Positions 11,048-22,570 of a stretch of DNA of 64,000 nucleotides are shown one piece after another. The DNA is from Hydractinia symbiolongicarpus (lineage: Eukaryota > Cnidaria > Hydrozoa > Anthoathecata > Hydractiniidae). The notes beneath the pieces were generated by a model, which ran no database searches, was not told where the DNA came from, and saw nothing but the letters and a program-made list of their open reading frames with translations. Each line of letters opens with the position of its first letter. Position 1 is the first letter of the stretch. The DNA lies in the NCBI RefSeq assembly GCF_029227915.1, contig NC_079889.1, positions 8,248,001-8,312,000 on the forward strand, in the 5' to 3' direction. The translations under genes were made by a program, and so were the position numbers.

Positions 11048-12495
11048 TTAACTTTGTCCTCTTTGGTTGATCAATGTCTGAACATAGGCTAGCACTTCAA
11101 CATAGATATCAACACCAAAGCTGTCTGAATTCTTATAAATGTCAATTTCACGTAATAAGGTGTTCTTCTCTTCTTCATTAAGAAACTCTTGTATGTCTGG
11201 TATTTCCACCCCAGTTCCACTTGGTAACGTTACAGGTCCATCAAAATCAACCCTGTATGAGTTATCTACGTCGAAATCCCCATTGTCTGGTTGGTAGTCG
11301 ATTTTACCAAGTAGCCATAGCTGATTTGGAGTGCGATTAGAAGCAGTTCGAATTGGGTGTCAATCCCAACCATCCTTAAATCTTTGTAAATCTACATTTA
11401 TCAGATGTACAAACACAATTTTTACTACGTACAAGTGAAGACCATTCGATATGTCTAACAAATTACTGTCTTCTAAATACCAGAAAACGCAATAATATTT
11501 TGACAGTGACAGGGTAAAAACATCTCTCCACAATCTTTCTATTCGTTGATTGTGGCAAGATTTTCCAGCAATATAACTGCTGCGCCCGGGTCCACGCGCC
11601 GGGTGCCAGAACATGAACCTTGCAACATCATAGTTTTCCACACCTTGGTCGCCCCTTACTCTAGATGGAAGACCGAATGATTGCACAGCGTCACAGAATA
11701 TGTTAAGCACTGTCTCTGCTTTGTTGTTTATATGACATTTCAAATACATGATCTTCCTGGAATATCCGTCTATGCAACCATGAACTATAAATCCCCAACG
11801 AATTAACTTGTGGTTTCCATCAAGTGCCATAGCGCTAATGAACCAGGTACGCTGTATATACGGCGCTGGGTAATTGGACTATGTAGCGAACGATTGACAA
11901 TTCCTTGTGGGTCAACACACCAAAGAGCATTACGAACGCGACTCCAAGTTACCCTAATGTTTCGAGCTAATAAATGACCCTTCATTGTTCTTATCCCTGC
12001 GTTGGGAAAGTTTGACACTAACTTTGTTACAATTATATGTAGCGCTTCATCTGTTATTTCAGAAAATCGCGGGAATTCAAGGCGTATTTTGAATTCTTGT
12101 ATACGTCTGGAAACTGTTTTTTCACTGACTCCCAACATAGCGGCTGTCTTTCTGTCTGAATCCTGATTCTAAGCATTGTTCCAACCAGACTTTTCGAATT
12201 GCGTACGGTGGTCTTCCAGAAGATCCTGTGAAAACTTTGGGCGGAAGATGGTCATCATTATTATCACATGCATCCAGAAACTGTTCGACATTATCCAGTG
12301 CTGATATCACCAACTCAATCAACGACAAGTCTGTATATCCCAGTAAACTACCTTGCAGTGCAACAGATATAAATTTTTCCATGCGAAATGCGGTGTAATC
12401 TAACAACTCTTTTGTGGATTTGCCTGATCTATGTTTCTCAAAACATATACCTGAAAGGTTTCAGCAGGCGAAACACGAGGGTCTGTGTTCGCCAT
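11048..12495 (-). pseudogene. rve/integrase-type transposase
   Basis: Read on the minus strand, the gene begins MANTDPRVSPAETFQ at 12495. It continues through an N-terminal region with GRPPYAIRKVWLEQCLE, a helix-turn-helix (MLGVSEKTVSRRIQEF) and the FPNAGIRTMKGHLL helical linker. The integrase core follows: DGNHKLIRW (first Asp), then [20 protein letters not shown] (second Asp) and [12 protein letters not shown] (Glu). The C-terminal part from about 11370 to 11048 reads HPIRTASNRTPNQLWLLGK and ends in an acidic tail. One frameshift lies near 12130-12160, another near 11820, and a stop near 11355, so it is inactive. The core is a retroviral-integrase-fold DDE nuclease that would act on the TATGGGG ends. 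A short intron near the 5' end is likely but its borders are unsure. Confidence 0.8.
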
Positions 12496-13069
12496 ATTGA
12501 TGTATGAACACCACGTGAAACGTGACAATAATACTAAGTATACACTGACGAACATTATTAAAATCTTGAACTTTACCTTATATTTACAATAATACTAAAA
12601 AATCCTGAAAATTAGTTGTTGTTTTGGAGCACAATAGAAATATAACTTTAGTTTATACAATTTAAAAAGTTTTAAGGAATAGAAAAAAATTAAAAAAAAT
12701 TCGTGCAATATATTTTTACAGTGTAAAACAGGTATAAACACTACAAATATTATAATTAATTTACTGACCATAGTAATCTTTAAAATATTGCATTGTATTT
12801 TCCAGACCGATTGTTGTTCACCTTGGACTGAAGTATTTCAAATCGAAGAATATTAAGTGGCGGAAAAATACCTAAAACTTGATTGTTTTAATGACTCTCA
12901 ATTTAAAACAACGATGTGGATACACAAATTTGATTTCAATATCTATATTTCAATTTGAATGTCACTATTTCAAACTGGTTATCAAATTGACATATCAATC
13001 TTCAAATTGATGGTTATCAATCTTCAATTTGATAGTCGCAATGTCAAATTGATTGATCAAACTATGCTT
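12496..13069. other. Right subterminal region of the DNA transposon
   Basis: AT-rich and non-coding. The last 150 bases are dense in TCAAATTGA-type words in both orientations, mirroring the left subterminal region. Confidence 0.5.
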
Positions 13070-13119
13070 ATTGACATATCAATTTGACATATTGAATTTG
13101 TCCGCTATCTAACCCCATA
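13070..13119 (-). repeat. Right terminal inverted repeat
   Basis: Reverse complement of 7404-7453 with about two mismatches; followed at once by the CACAAG target duplication. Confidence 0.85.
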
Positions 13120-13443
13120 CACAAGTCCTGGCGCTCGGGTGGTTGTCTACTCATATTTATAGTTTTATATTTATTTATTTATTTTTATAGTAAATTCTTT
13201 GTTGTATTGTTGTCGTTATGTCTGTCTTCTGTTTTCATGTTGTCAGTTTTTGTGTACCGACCGTTAGTTGCACGTTTTGTATTGTGTAGAGAGGGTTGTT
13301 TGGTTCAATTACCTTGAATCTACAGATTATCCTTGCAAAAAGGGAGATCTTGCATTGCGTTTTGATCTTTAGAGGGTGTAACCTCTACAATTTTAACTTC
13401 AAGGGTCGTTAGACCAGTTCCATCATCACAGCTTGCTGTCTTG
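13120..13443 (+). repeat. Repeat R1, copy a, right part
   Basis: Matches the reverse complement of 16920-17175 over its whole length, ending at GCTTGCTGTCTTGTTATCTC. The outer edge abuts the BEL/Pao integrase frame directly. Confidence 0.7.
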
Positions 13444-13444
13444 T

Positions 13445-14440
13445 TATCTCAAAATCATTAGGTGGTAATACATCCTCACAATCATCATCATAGTCATCAC
13501 ATATAGATCTGTTATTCAAAATAAATTCTATCTCATTGATCAACGTTTGTAATTCGACAAAATTAACGATACTTTACCCTACAGCGTTTTTGATACAACG
13601 TTTCACACAAGCTACAAGTCTCTCCCATATAACACCACACCATGGAGCATGTTCGATATTGAATTTCCACGTGAAAAATCGATTTGCAGCAAATTGTTGG
13701 GTATCGTCACCTGATGCACAAGTGTATATCACAACCCAAGTTTTATAAAGCATATCGTCTTCTCCAAACACTGGTGAACAAAACAACGGCCCAAGATAAT
13801 CAACACCGGTAGTACGAACCTTCGAATCGAAGACTTGATTTATCAAGAATGTTCAGGGTAATGAAACGATCTTGCATTATAGCGTTTACAGATGGTACAA
13901 GAACGCAAAATCTTAACAAAACTTCTACCTTTAGTTATCAAATATTTTGATCTTAATTCGGTTAATGTTTGTTTTAAACCTCTGTGTAACACCTTTGATT
14001 TACAATTATTTCGGCTAAACGATGATCGCTATTTAACATTTTCGGAGCTTTGTTATTAAAGGGAATGTTAGCATGTTTATATCTACCATACGAACGAATG
14101 ACTCCCTCTTCGTCTTCTCTTAAACTTAAATTCTTTTTTAACTTAATCACCTTTCCTTTTCAATTCAACTTGATTTTGCTTAATCCTTAACACTTTAGCT
14201 TTATGCAACTCTTCAGCGATTACGTAATTGTTTAATTGTAGCTTTTCTTTTTTCAAACCCTTTTTCGCGTTGCGAATAAATCTTAATACGTATGACGTAA
14301 CACGTAACAATTTCAATCAGCGTCTAACAATGACTCAACAATCTCTTCCTTCATTTTCAGGGAATCACCAAAATCGATGTTTTCATTTGAATCTTGTAAT
14401 AAACTTTCTGCATTAAAAAAATTTGTTTTTTTTGTAGAAA
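13445..14440 (-). pseudogene. BEL/Pao integrase
   Basis: On the minus strand the zinc-binding region reads GRSFVKILRSCTICKRYNAR near 13930-13870. The core has VDYLGPLF (first Asp) and WVVIYTCAS, then FTWKFNIEHAPWCGVIWERL with the catalytic Glu. The downstream LINEIEFILNNRSICDD is the typical end of the core. Several indels interrupt it. The frame is cut at 13444 by R1, and the C-terminal domain resumes at 5825. Confidence 0.8.
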
Positions 14441-14544
14441 GTCTGGACCCCTTCACAACAGCTCATTTTGTAAAGCATCTTGACTATAGTCTCCGGTGTT
14501 ATTATCTGCAGGATTGTTCTTAGATTTCACGTACAACCAGAAGA
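14441..14544 (-). pseudogene. BEL/Pao RNase H/integrase connector
   Basis: The minus strand reads NNPAD followed by a decayed segment ending RGPDFLQK, like the NPAD...WxGPxFL connector of BEL/Pao pol. It is separated from the RNase H part by R1 copy c. Confidence 0.55.
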
Positions 14545-15190
14545 ATGAAAATTACAAAGTGCACGCACAATGATAAACTCGACCAGTTAAGTCTTAAAAT
14601 TTTGCTCCTCTAAAGAATATGCTCATATGAAGGAACACAATTTTTCCTTTTTCCAAGGAGGTAATTGGCACCAAAATTGAACAAACAAACAGACAGAGAG
14701 AGTAGGACAGAACTTCTGTAAAGGGTACAAGGGTTTCGACTCAAACTCCTGAACAAAATGTTTAGCTGAGTCACCTCAAAATAGGTCTGCGAACAGTCTT
14801 CAGCAGGAACTAGACATTTCTTTCATCTGTCCTACTCTGTACAATCTTGTGTGACTGGGGTAAGAAGTGGAGTCGTAACTCTCCAAAGATAGACCAGTGT
14901 AGTCAACCCCCCCCCCCCTTGCTGACATAATTTTTATTTTGTTTTTTTTTGTTTTTTTCCTGTTGACTGGGGTAATAAGTGGTGTCGTCACTATCCAAAG
15001 ATAGGACCTGGTACAGTCAAACCCCCTTGCTGGCGTAATTTTTTTGTTTTTCGCTTTTATTTTGACTGGGGTAATAAGTGGAGTCGTCACTCTGCAAAGA
15101 CAAGACTACAAAAAAAATAGAAAAAAATAGAAAAAAATAAAATAGAAAAAAATAAAAATAGTCAAACCCCCTTGCTGACATAAGCCGGAA
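14545..15190 (-). repeat. Repeat R1, copy c, with a threefold internal tandem repeat
   Basis: A decayed copy in the same orientation as 16912-17726: it shares the CAATGATAAACTCGACC-type phrase near 14577 and the GGGGTAATAAGTGG phrase. That phrase recurs near 14855, 14966 and 15064, giving three tandem subunits of about 100 bp, each ending in CAAACCCCCTTGCT or a close variant. It interrupts BEL/Pao pol between RNase H and integrase. Edges are approximate. Confidence 0.6.
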
Positions 15191-15244
15191 GTTGTGGTGC
15201 TGACTGCAATTTACCTAAGCTCTTCAAGGAAACCCCGCTTCGAC

Positions 15245-16079
15245 GTTTTTTTTAGATTTCAACCACTCGGTTATGAACGAAAGCTTTAAAAAGCTTTATT
15301 TTCTCCTTTGATCCAACATAAAGCAATCTGTGAATCAGTCCAACAAATGACGTCATGAATACCCACTTCATCTTTTAACGCTGATGAAATTGATACAATC
15401 AAACGACTCAGTAATAAATTCCCCATTAACTCCAATCGCGGTATTGTCAATTGTTTTTTAAAGTAGCGATTCTCGACTTTGAAGACATCAACGATGCTTT
15501 TATCGTACCACTGGACAACGTAAAACGAAAATAAGCACAGCAACCGTAAGCAGTTTCACTAGCGTCGGAAAATCCATGTAATTCTGTTCGAACGAACTCT
15601 GACTTCACGAATACAATAACATCGATCAATAATCACTTCGAATAATGCTATACCATTTGAATTTTAAAATGACACTTAATTCATCGTCCTATGCAACGCC
15701 CCTTTACAAATCTCTTGAAATAATACTTTCAACTTAACCACCAAAGGTCGAATAAGCCCAATCGGACCGTAAAACCCAGCTATCACTTTCAGCACGTTTC
15801 GTTTCGTAACAACAACTTTCTCCCCCTTGGTATACTTTATCGTTGATGTTAGCGACATCCTTTTTATTTAAGATCTCGAAATCTTAATAAGACATCATAT
15901 GGCAATGGGTTTAAACAAGGACCCTTGTACAAACAATCATTGAGACAATAGCCTTTGTTTTTCGCACTCGCATCGAAAACCACACTCAATTTTGTTGACT
16001 TCTTATATTCGCAGACAACGGCACGATGCGGCAAATATGTTACTTTCCCAAATTTCGGCAGGTGATGTGACACGTTCAA
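15245..16079 (-). pseudogene. BEL/Pao reverse transcriptase and RNase H
   Basis: The minus strand shows [20 protein letters not shown] and [20 protein letters not shown] (RT), then KRNVLKVIAGFYGPIGLIRP (the thumb/connection block). LTIPRLELMGNLLLSRLI and VICWTDSQIALCWIKGE follow, the latter carrying an RNase H catalytic Asp. These blocks are diagnostic of BEL/Pao. The YxDD region between about 15864 and 15676 is deleted or lost. Multiple frame breaks. Confidence 0.85.
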
Positions 16080-16099
16080 TAATACCTTCTTCTAGTTAT

Positions 16100-16911
16100 A
16101 GCTACCAATCCTTCATCACTACAACTTAACTTTTCCAGTCACGACCTTCCAATAAAAATCTGACCCAATTCAGACCCACGTCAATTTCGCTTTCACCAGC
16201 ACCCTTGTCAGCCAAATTGATATTTTTCAAAAACGAAAACTGTGCTTGTACAACATTAATTCTCTGTCTATCCAACGGAGAGAAAATAATTGGCACACCA
16301 AAACCTTTAAATAAACCTTTTCTCCTCCAAATCCCAGTGCACAAAATTCATACTCTTTGACTTTCCTGGCTTCATCTGAATTATTTCCAAATGTTTTAAT
16401 AACAATGTTTTGGCTGTTTACCGGTTTTAAATTTAAATATTCCACGACTCGCTCGGAAAGATACGTACGCTGAGATCCAGAATCCATCAAAACTTTCACT
16501 GACATATTATTACGACTGCACTCCGGTGAGTGAACGATACAAATAGCAGTACAGAGTTTTACGAATGGATCATCATGTTGGTTGAACTTTCTAACTCGTT
16601 TTCTTCACCTGCAATTCCGGACTCCTTTCGACTTATCAGAAAAACAAGAATTCTTACTGCGACAATCTCGTATTTGATGTCCCGGTTGTAAACATTTGAA
16701 ACAACGTTTATGTTTGTAGGTCGGTAACAACTGTGCATTTGGCGTGAAAGTGATCTTGTTTACAAAATGCTCAACGTAAAGCTCGGTTTCCGATAAACAA
16801 CATTTGTGTACTGAACTTTCCAATTTTCTTTCCCAACTTTCGAGTAATTTCTGGATATCATTTGGCAATTCTTCTATGACGATCGGAAATAACATCGGCC
16901 TGTAGTGCTCA
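16100..16911 (-). pseudogene. BEL/Pao gag C-terminus and protease
   Basis: The minus strand reads EHYRPMLFPIVIEELPNDIQ (16911 down), then the zinc knuckle CFKCLQPGHQIRDC near 16690-16650. The protease follows with VLMDSGSQRTYLSERVV near 16490-16440, where DSG is the aspartic active site. A frame change separates knuckle and protease. Confidence 0.8.
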
Positions 16912-17726
16912 GATTATGAGATAACAAAACAGCAAGCTGTAATGATTTGACTAGTCTAATGACTCTTATTATAAGTGGTAGAGGTTAGACCCTCTAAAGA
17001 TCTCTATGCAAAGCAAGATCTCCCTTTTACAAGGATGGTCTGTACAACTAAGTTAATTGAAAAAGCAACCCTCTGGTCAAAACAAAAAACAACAACATAT
17101 ATTGACATAAAACGTATATATATACAAATAAATAAAAACTATAAAAAGGGGGCAAACAATTACCTATGCGCCAGGACTTGTGAACCGGGATCCCGACACT
17201 CAGCCTTACACAGGTGATTGAGAAAATAATTTACAAAGAGGTGGCAAGCCACCGCAATGATGAACTCAACCTGTTAGGTCTTTGGAAACAAGCTAGAGGT
17301 TGTACTCCTCTAGAGAACATGCCTCTAAAAGCACGTCCAGCCTGAAGTTACTGGGGTGATATGCGTGGGCGTAAAACCACGAAGACATAAAAGAGAACTT
17401 TCACACCCCCTTGCAGAGCTTCTTACAAGAATAACTATGGGTACAGCAGGATCGCTAGCCCTGTAGACCAAGTGAGCAAACTTGGCCTTCCTACTGGGGT
17501 ATAAAGTGGGGTCGTGGCACGCAAAGACAAGACATAGTCGAACCCCCTTGCTATGCTTCTTATGATTACTCTATAAGAGAGTGAAGAGTGAGCAAACTCT
17601 ACGTTCACGGTAGACTGCTTGTGACAGAAACAGCCGGGGTAATATAAAACCGCTAGTGAAAGATAACCCTCCCCCTTTTATGTGAATGTTAACCAGACAA
17701 TTTTTACAAACCAAAGCGAGGAGACA
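16912..17726 (-). repeat. Repeat R1, copy b (about 0.8 kb)
   Basis: The best preserved R1 copy, inserted within BEL/Pao gag: the frame stops at about 17727 and resumes at 16911. Inside are three ACTGGGGT-type subunits starting near 17350, 17495 and 17632, and a TATAAAAAGGGGG stretch near 17138. The right end carries CCCTCCCCCTTTTATGTG, the complement of the purine run beside the USP gene. No long frame. The ends are not clear inverted repeats and lack TG...CA, so its class is open. Confidence 0.65.
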
Positions 17727-17936
17727 TCGCACATGACTTTCAATGTGATCAAGGTTATGTAATTCTTTAACTGAATAGTTGTCACCTGCTACTGTTTTCA
17801 ATTTCAACAGTTTCCTCATATGCGACGATGTTATTAACTGGGAATTACCATAGCGTTCAGAAAGAAGGTTTAGAGTTGTAATTTTCGTTAGTTGAAGATA
17901 TACCTGCAATGCATTTCTCGGCCTCTCCTTCCGCAT
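17727..17936 (-). pseudogene. BEL/Pao gag, N-terminal fragment
   Basis: Reads LSERYGNSQLITSSHMRKL followed by the HNLDHIESHVRCLLAL stretch typical of BEL/Pao gag. Upstream of 17936 the element is lost and a non-LTR fragment begins. Confidence 0.8.
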
Positions 17937-17972
17937 AACTTCTTAAATACGTGAATTTTTCAACGTCACTGA

Positions 17973-19259
17973 TCAAATCACTGACCAAACAAGAGACATG
18001 TGTTCCCAGTAACGCGGAACTTTTTCCATACAACCTTTTTGAATGGAAGTAGTAATGAAGTTGTTTTTCTTTATAATATGCGATTCTAACCGCTTGGAAA
18101 TCACACTAAGAAAGAGCTTTCCTTCAACATTCAGAAGAGCTATGGGGCGAAAATCCTTTATCTTTGATGGACAAGGTGTGTTGTTTTTAGATATGTAAAC
18201 TTCTGATGCAATTCTCCATTGCACAGGAATAAAATACTTCTTTAGACAAGCTTGAAAAATGTTAAACAGAAACGTTGCAATATGAGGACAATTCTTATAT
18301 ACTGTGTAAGGAATTTGGTTCAGCCTAGGAGAAGAAGCATTTCTACGAGAATGTAGGACAGCTTGGAAATCCTTGAACTTTAGCTTGAAAGAAACGAAAG
18401 CTGAGACTAGATTTTGTGGTGAAGGCATTCCGGGGAGAACTGAAAGAGGTATATGGCGTGAAGGATCGTTCAAGGTTGAATGCTTGTGTGAATCCATTTC
18501 GTCCTGGGCAACTTTAAGTTTTATTGAATATTTAGGATCTAAAATATTTTTTCCAGCCTGATAAGGATTCTTAGAGAAAGCCCGGCGTGCATTTGAGATT
18601 TTCCAACGTCTTTTCCTATTCCGCTCACCTCTGCGAAGTAACCTTAACTTGGCCATTATATCATCTAAAAGGTTTTGCATGTTGCTTTTCTCAACTGGGA
18701 CAGATGTGCTCTTAAGAGTTCGGAGTAGATTGTTCTTCTCGTTCACCAAACTGATGCTGCGTAAGGCTCTCCTGTTCAAACCCGATAGGTTGTGCTGGGG
18801 AAGTGACCTTACATCAAACAGGTGAGACGCATGGTAGTAAATTGTTGATTCCAATAACTCCACTTTTTTTGACAATGGGTAAGAGCCTAGAAGATTGTGG
18901 CAAACTGCATCATCAAGGGAATTCCACAATTTTGTTTTAATTGACTTCGGCCAAGCAGTAGGTTGTTTCCATTTCATAGTGCTAAGATGGTCAGGTTCTG
19001 TTTCTGTTAATTGCTGAGAAAGAACACTGTGGGAGTTATCCGGGTTAGCTTTCAGCAGCCGAAACTTTTCAGTGGAATCAACAGCTAGTACATCTTGCAA
19101 AACAACTTTTCACGGTTTTAATGTCCAATGCTTAGTGGAAGGGAGTAACGAAGAATCACAGGTAGCAGGAAGGACAGAGGAGTTAGTAATAACGAAATCG
19201 ATATCCGGAGGGGTAGTCCTAATACGGTCCGGGTCTATATCGTTAGGGGTATCATTGTT
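17973..19259 (-). pseudogene. Non-LTR retrotransposon fragment (reverse transcriptase N-terminal half)
   Basis: A 375-codon frame (19100-17973) reads through an Arg/Lys-rich linker and ASSPRLNQIPYTVYKNCPHI, then PVQWRIASEVYISK, KDFRPIALLNVEGKLF and SVISKRLESHI. These are the first reverse-transcriptase blocks; QKGCMEKVPRYWEH follows. The catalytic FxD and YxDD blocks are missing, cut at about 17973 where BEL/Pao gag sequence starts. Upstream, 19101-19259 still looks coding but has a stop near 19110. The R2/NeSL-like assignment is a guess from block style. The hAT element at 19260 is inserted in it. Confidence 0.7.
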
Positions 19260-19941
19260 CAGGGTTTCCACAGAAATTTTCTAAAACTTTTCCCTGAGCT
19301 TTCAAGAAAAGCATATAAAATTCCCTGGACATGACCCTTGAAAAGTATATTATTTTCCCTGGGTCACATAAAAAAACATATTGTTTTCCCTGGGTCTCCA
19401 AGGTAATAAACATTAAGCATACTAAGTTCAATTCCTGGTTCCCCAAGTAAAAAACAGCAGGCATTAGATATTACTAAATAGCGTCTAAAAAACTAGGGTC
19501 ATTAAATAGAAACATAAATATTAGACAGTGGGACAAAATTGAAACTGAAATTGAAACATTTGGGTGTATATTATCCAGCATTTGAATACAGGTGTGTATG
19601 TAAACTTCAGCAAAAGAAGATTTATGTACTTCTGAACACTGCTAACTGCCAGAAACTGTTATTCCATTTAGCTTGATATTAGTCTGAAGTTAACTACTGC
19701 AGAACAGTTTCAAGCCCAGAAAGTGGAACATTGACTTAAGACAGGTTAGTGGGTAGCCAGGCCCATCTAATAATGTAAATGGTGCTGGTTAAAAACGTAT
19801 CTTGAGAAGTTTGACTTCAGTCCAAAATAAAACAAAACAAAATGGGTTACAGTCAAACAAAAACTAAAGATCTATCCAGAAGACAAAATCAGTCCAACAC
19901 AAAAACAAACAAAATAGAAACAGCCAGTTGTTTAGTCGTTT

Positions 19942-22570
19942 TTATTTACAAACTTTCCTCCTCTTCTCCTCTAAAACCAAGAGTGCTTCATCTAAGCTTT
20001 TTACTTGAGTTTTTAACTCAACACTTCTTCTTTTCAATGCATTTGCCTTGGTTACAAGTGACACAACGTTATCTTTATCTTTTTCAGCTTTCTCTACTGA
20101 TGAAACGAATTCTTTGTCTAATGCTTCACATGTCTTCTGCAAATCATCACGTTTAGCTTTTGTGTCTCTTATTTCATCATTTAATATGCGCTTTTGATTC
20201 TCATCTCTTTCATTGCGTTTTTTCTGTCTCTGTAGTTCTAAACTGTCTTCATACTTTTGTCTTGCAGAAGCTACAGATCGAAGCAGCTTGTTAGTTACCT
20301 GAATACTATCAGGTTTTAAACCATTAGCAATCATATGATCACTCACAACCTTTTTAGCTACGATAGATTCTTCTTTCATGTTTTGTCTGAGGACAGAGTT
20401 GTTAATACTAAAACTTCTTTCAACTGACGCTTGACCGTGACTTAATGTTAAGACTAATTTGATAAGAAAAGAAAGTTCCTTGAAACTTTTTACGCCAACA
20501 TCACCAAAATAAAATTCATCTAAGTCTTCTTGAAACCTATCAAAACTCTGAAATTTATCAATGTGAAGTTTCAAATTGTGATCGGAAAACTCATTAAATT
20601 CTTCAGTGATTTTGTCACATTGAAAAGATGTTAAAACTCTAAGCTTCACCAGATATGTTAACATGCTTCTCAGTTTGGTTTGCAAAACAGAGGAGCTTTC
20701 AGTAACCATTACCTTGGGATCAAATATAGTGGAATTTTTAACAACATTTTTTGACAACGGACTCTTGTCGAATAACTTCTCAACAATAGATCTAACAAAT
20801 ATAACAGCATCAGTAAAGAACTTAGCCACCTGTGCATTAGTTATTAGATCTTTTCTTTTTAATTCGTTTATTTCAAATCTAGTAGCAAAGCCTAAATTAT
20901 AATTCTTTGGTTTCATAAGCACTGAATTATCATTCAAATTGACAGCTTTTAAATCACTTATTGATTCACATTTTGTTAACACATCAGGCTTAACAATCAA
21001 TCTCATTAAATTCTTTAAAAGCTTGGTCAAGTCTTGATACATATAAGGAACCATTGGTTTGTCCGTTTGGTACATTACCAAAAATGGTTGCAAAATTCCA
21101 GCTAGGAAACTGAAAAACTTCAATTTCGTAGGTGTGAGCAGGTCTTTAGCAGCATCTTTCACATAACCATAGCTCTTAGAAGCAGGTCGTTTTGATTTCG
21201 GAAGACCTTCCCAAAACTTTACGATTTTCACAATATTTTCCCAAATTTCAATGAGACGCTCTGCTACAACTTTGTCTTCCACCCACCTGAAAATGAAAAC
21301 ATATAACCTACATTACTACTAAACTTTTCAACATATAGACATATTACAGTACAATTTACATATTTCTCAATAAATTAGCTTTTTTCTAATACCACATACT
21401 GCAATTTAAATTCAGGTGACCATTATAATTTATTATCACATGAATTAAAAATGACACACTTTGTCTTTCTACCACCAAGAGAGTAGCTTACTTATACCGT
21501 GTAGCACAAAAATTTAGCGGATAAACATTAGATGATGTCACACTTTCATAATCATCTCTTCTGGCTGGTGTGTCGTGCAATATTTGGTAAGAACCATGGA
21601 GTATTTTCTTAATGTTCCATTCAGTAGAAACTGCAGCATTTTTGAAAGCACCATGAATAGTGTGAAGACCACAGCTACCTATGTCAATGAGTTGATGTTG
21701 TTCATTGTCAAGACGGTCTTTCTGGACTTTTTCCAAAAATTTGAAGTTAACGCTAGGTCCATCCATGGATACTTGAAACATTTTGTTTGGATCTAATTTC
21801 CCAAGCGTCTTCGTGAAATGGCTGAACAAATCTTGGTGAGCACTATGTCCAAGAAAGCTTGAGTCTAAGTAACGGATTTTAACTTTGTCATCAACAGGGT
21901 CAAAAAATCTTACTAGTACATCCATTTTACAGTTCTGAGTTACAGTATTCAAACTTTCGTCAAAAGAGACAACATAACATTCAACTTTTTTCAATGAATC
22001 ATACAAGATGTCTCTAAAGTATGGGGCAATTCCAAAGTTGATGATATAATGGACTTTGGTAGGCCCAAGTTCAAATGACTGAGCAATTTTGCTGTCTGGG
22101 AACATGCATCTAAATGTTTGACCAAGGTTAGTACAAGAATTGTTAGAAAAGCCGTTAACAACTACTTTTAAGGCCCAAATTATTTCAGATTTCTGCTTTT
22201 GACTGTCTTTTAATAGCAACTCAAGTGAAGTTTCTTCTGTGGCTTTAGTCTTATGAACTGACTGAATTTGACTAGATGTAGAACCACTAGATGTAGAGGT
22301 AGAATCACTAGATGTACTTGGCTCTTCAATACTAATAGGCTGTTCGCTTCTATTACTAATAGTTTTTGCTTTAAAGAACATTTGCCTTCGGTCTACATGC
22401 ATTTTACCACTTGTATGACTAACTAAGGCTTGACGACCCATATTTGACAACTTGATCGTCTTATGACAAACTTTACATCGAGCCTCTGTATTATCTTTGG
22501 TTTTTACAATCCACTCCTTAAAGTCTGGATCATCCAGCCAATCCTTTGAGAAATAGGTTTGATCTTTCAT
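19942..22570 (-). CDS. hAT transposase with BED-type zinc finger (two exons)
   Basis: Exon 1 spans 22570-21498, exon 2 spans 21286-19942, with a GT-AG intron of 211 bp between; the joined frame is 806 codons including the stop. The N-terminus has a zinc finger, Cys32, Cys35, His52 and His58, for DNA binding. Candidate DDE residues lie in VVSFDES, SMDGPSVN and HGQASVERSFS, and CGLH is the hAT Cys-x2-His. The intron is placed so that CATR joins WVEDKVVAERLIEIW, which restores a conserved family block. The last 110 residues are a Lys/Glu-rich coiled coil. It would excise and reinsert the surrounding element in the nucleus. A KIAA1586/ZNF862-like domesticated gene is an alternative, but inverted ends and a target duplication make it a transposon. 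Confidence 0.85.
21287..21497 (-). other. Intron of the hAT transposase gene
   Basis: Donor GTATAAGT at 21497 and acceptor TTTTCAG ending at 21287. The same intron position is detectable in the decayed copy near 1512-1637. Confidence 0.75.

Larger units (their letters stand above)
7404..13119 (+). mobile_element. DNA transposon with rve transposase and HECT gene (IS3EU-like)
   Basis: The terminal inverted repeats are about 50 bp (7404-7453 and 13070-13119), begin TATGGGGTTAGATAGCGG and have about two mismatches. The 6-bp duplication CACAAG flanks it (7398-7403 and 13120-13125). The empty site is seen at the other R1 copy near 17168-17180, which reads CAGGACTTGTGAACC on the plus strand. Inside are a HECT-like gene on plus and an integrase-like transposase on minus, facing each other. 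An rve-type transposase with a 6-bp duplication fits what I recall of the IS3EU group; the name is from memory. Frameshifts in both genes make this copy inactive. Confidence 0.85.
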
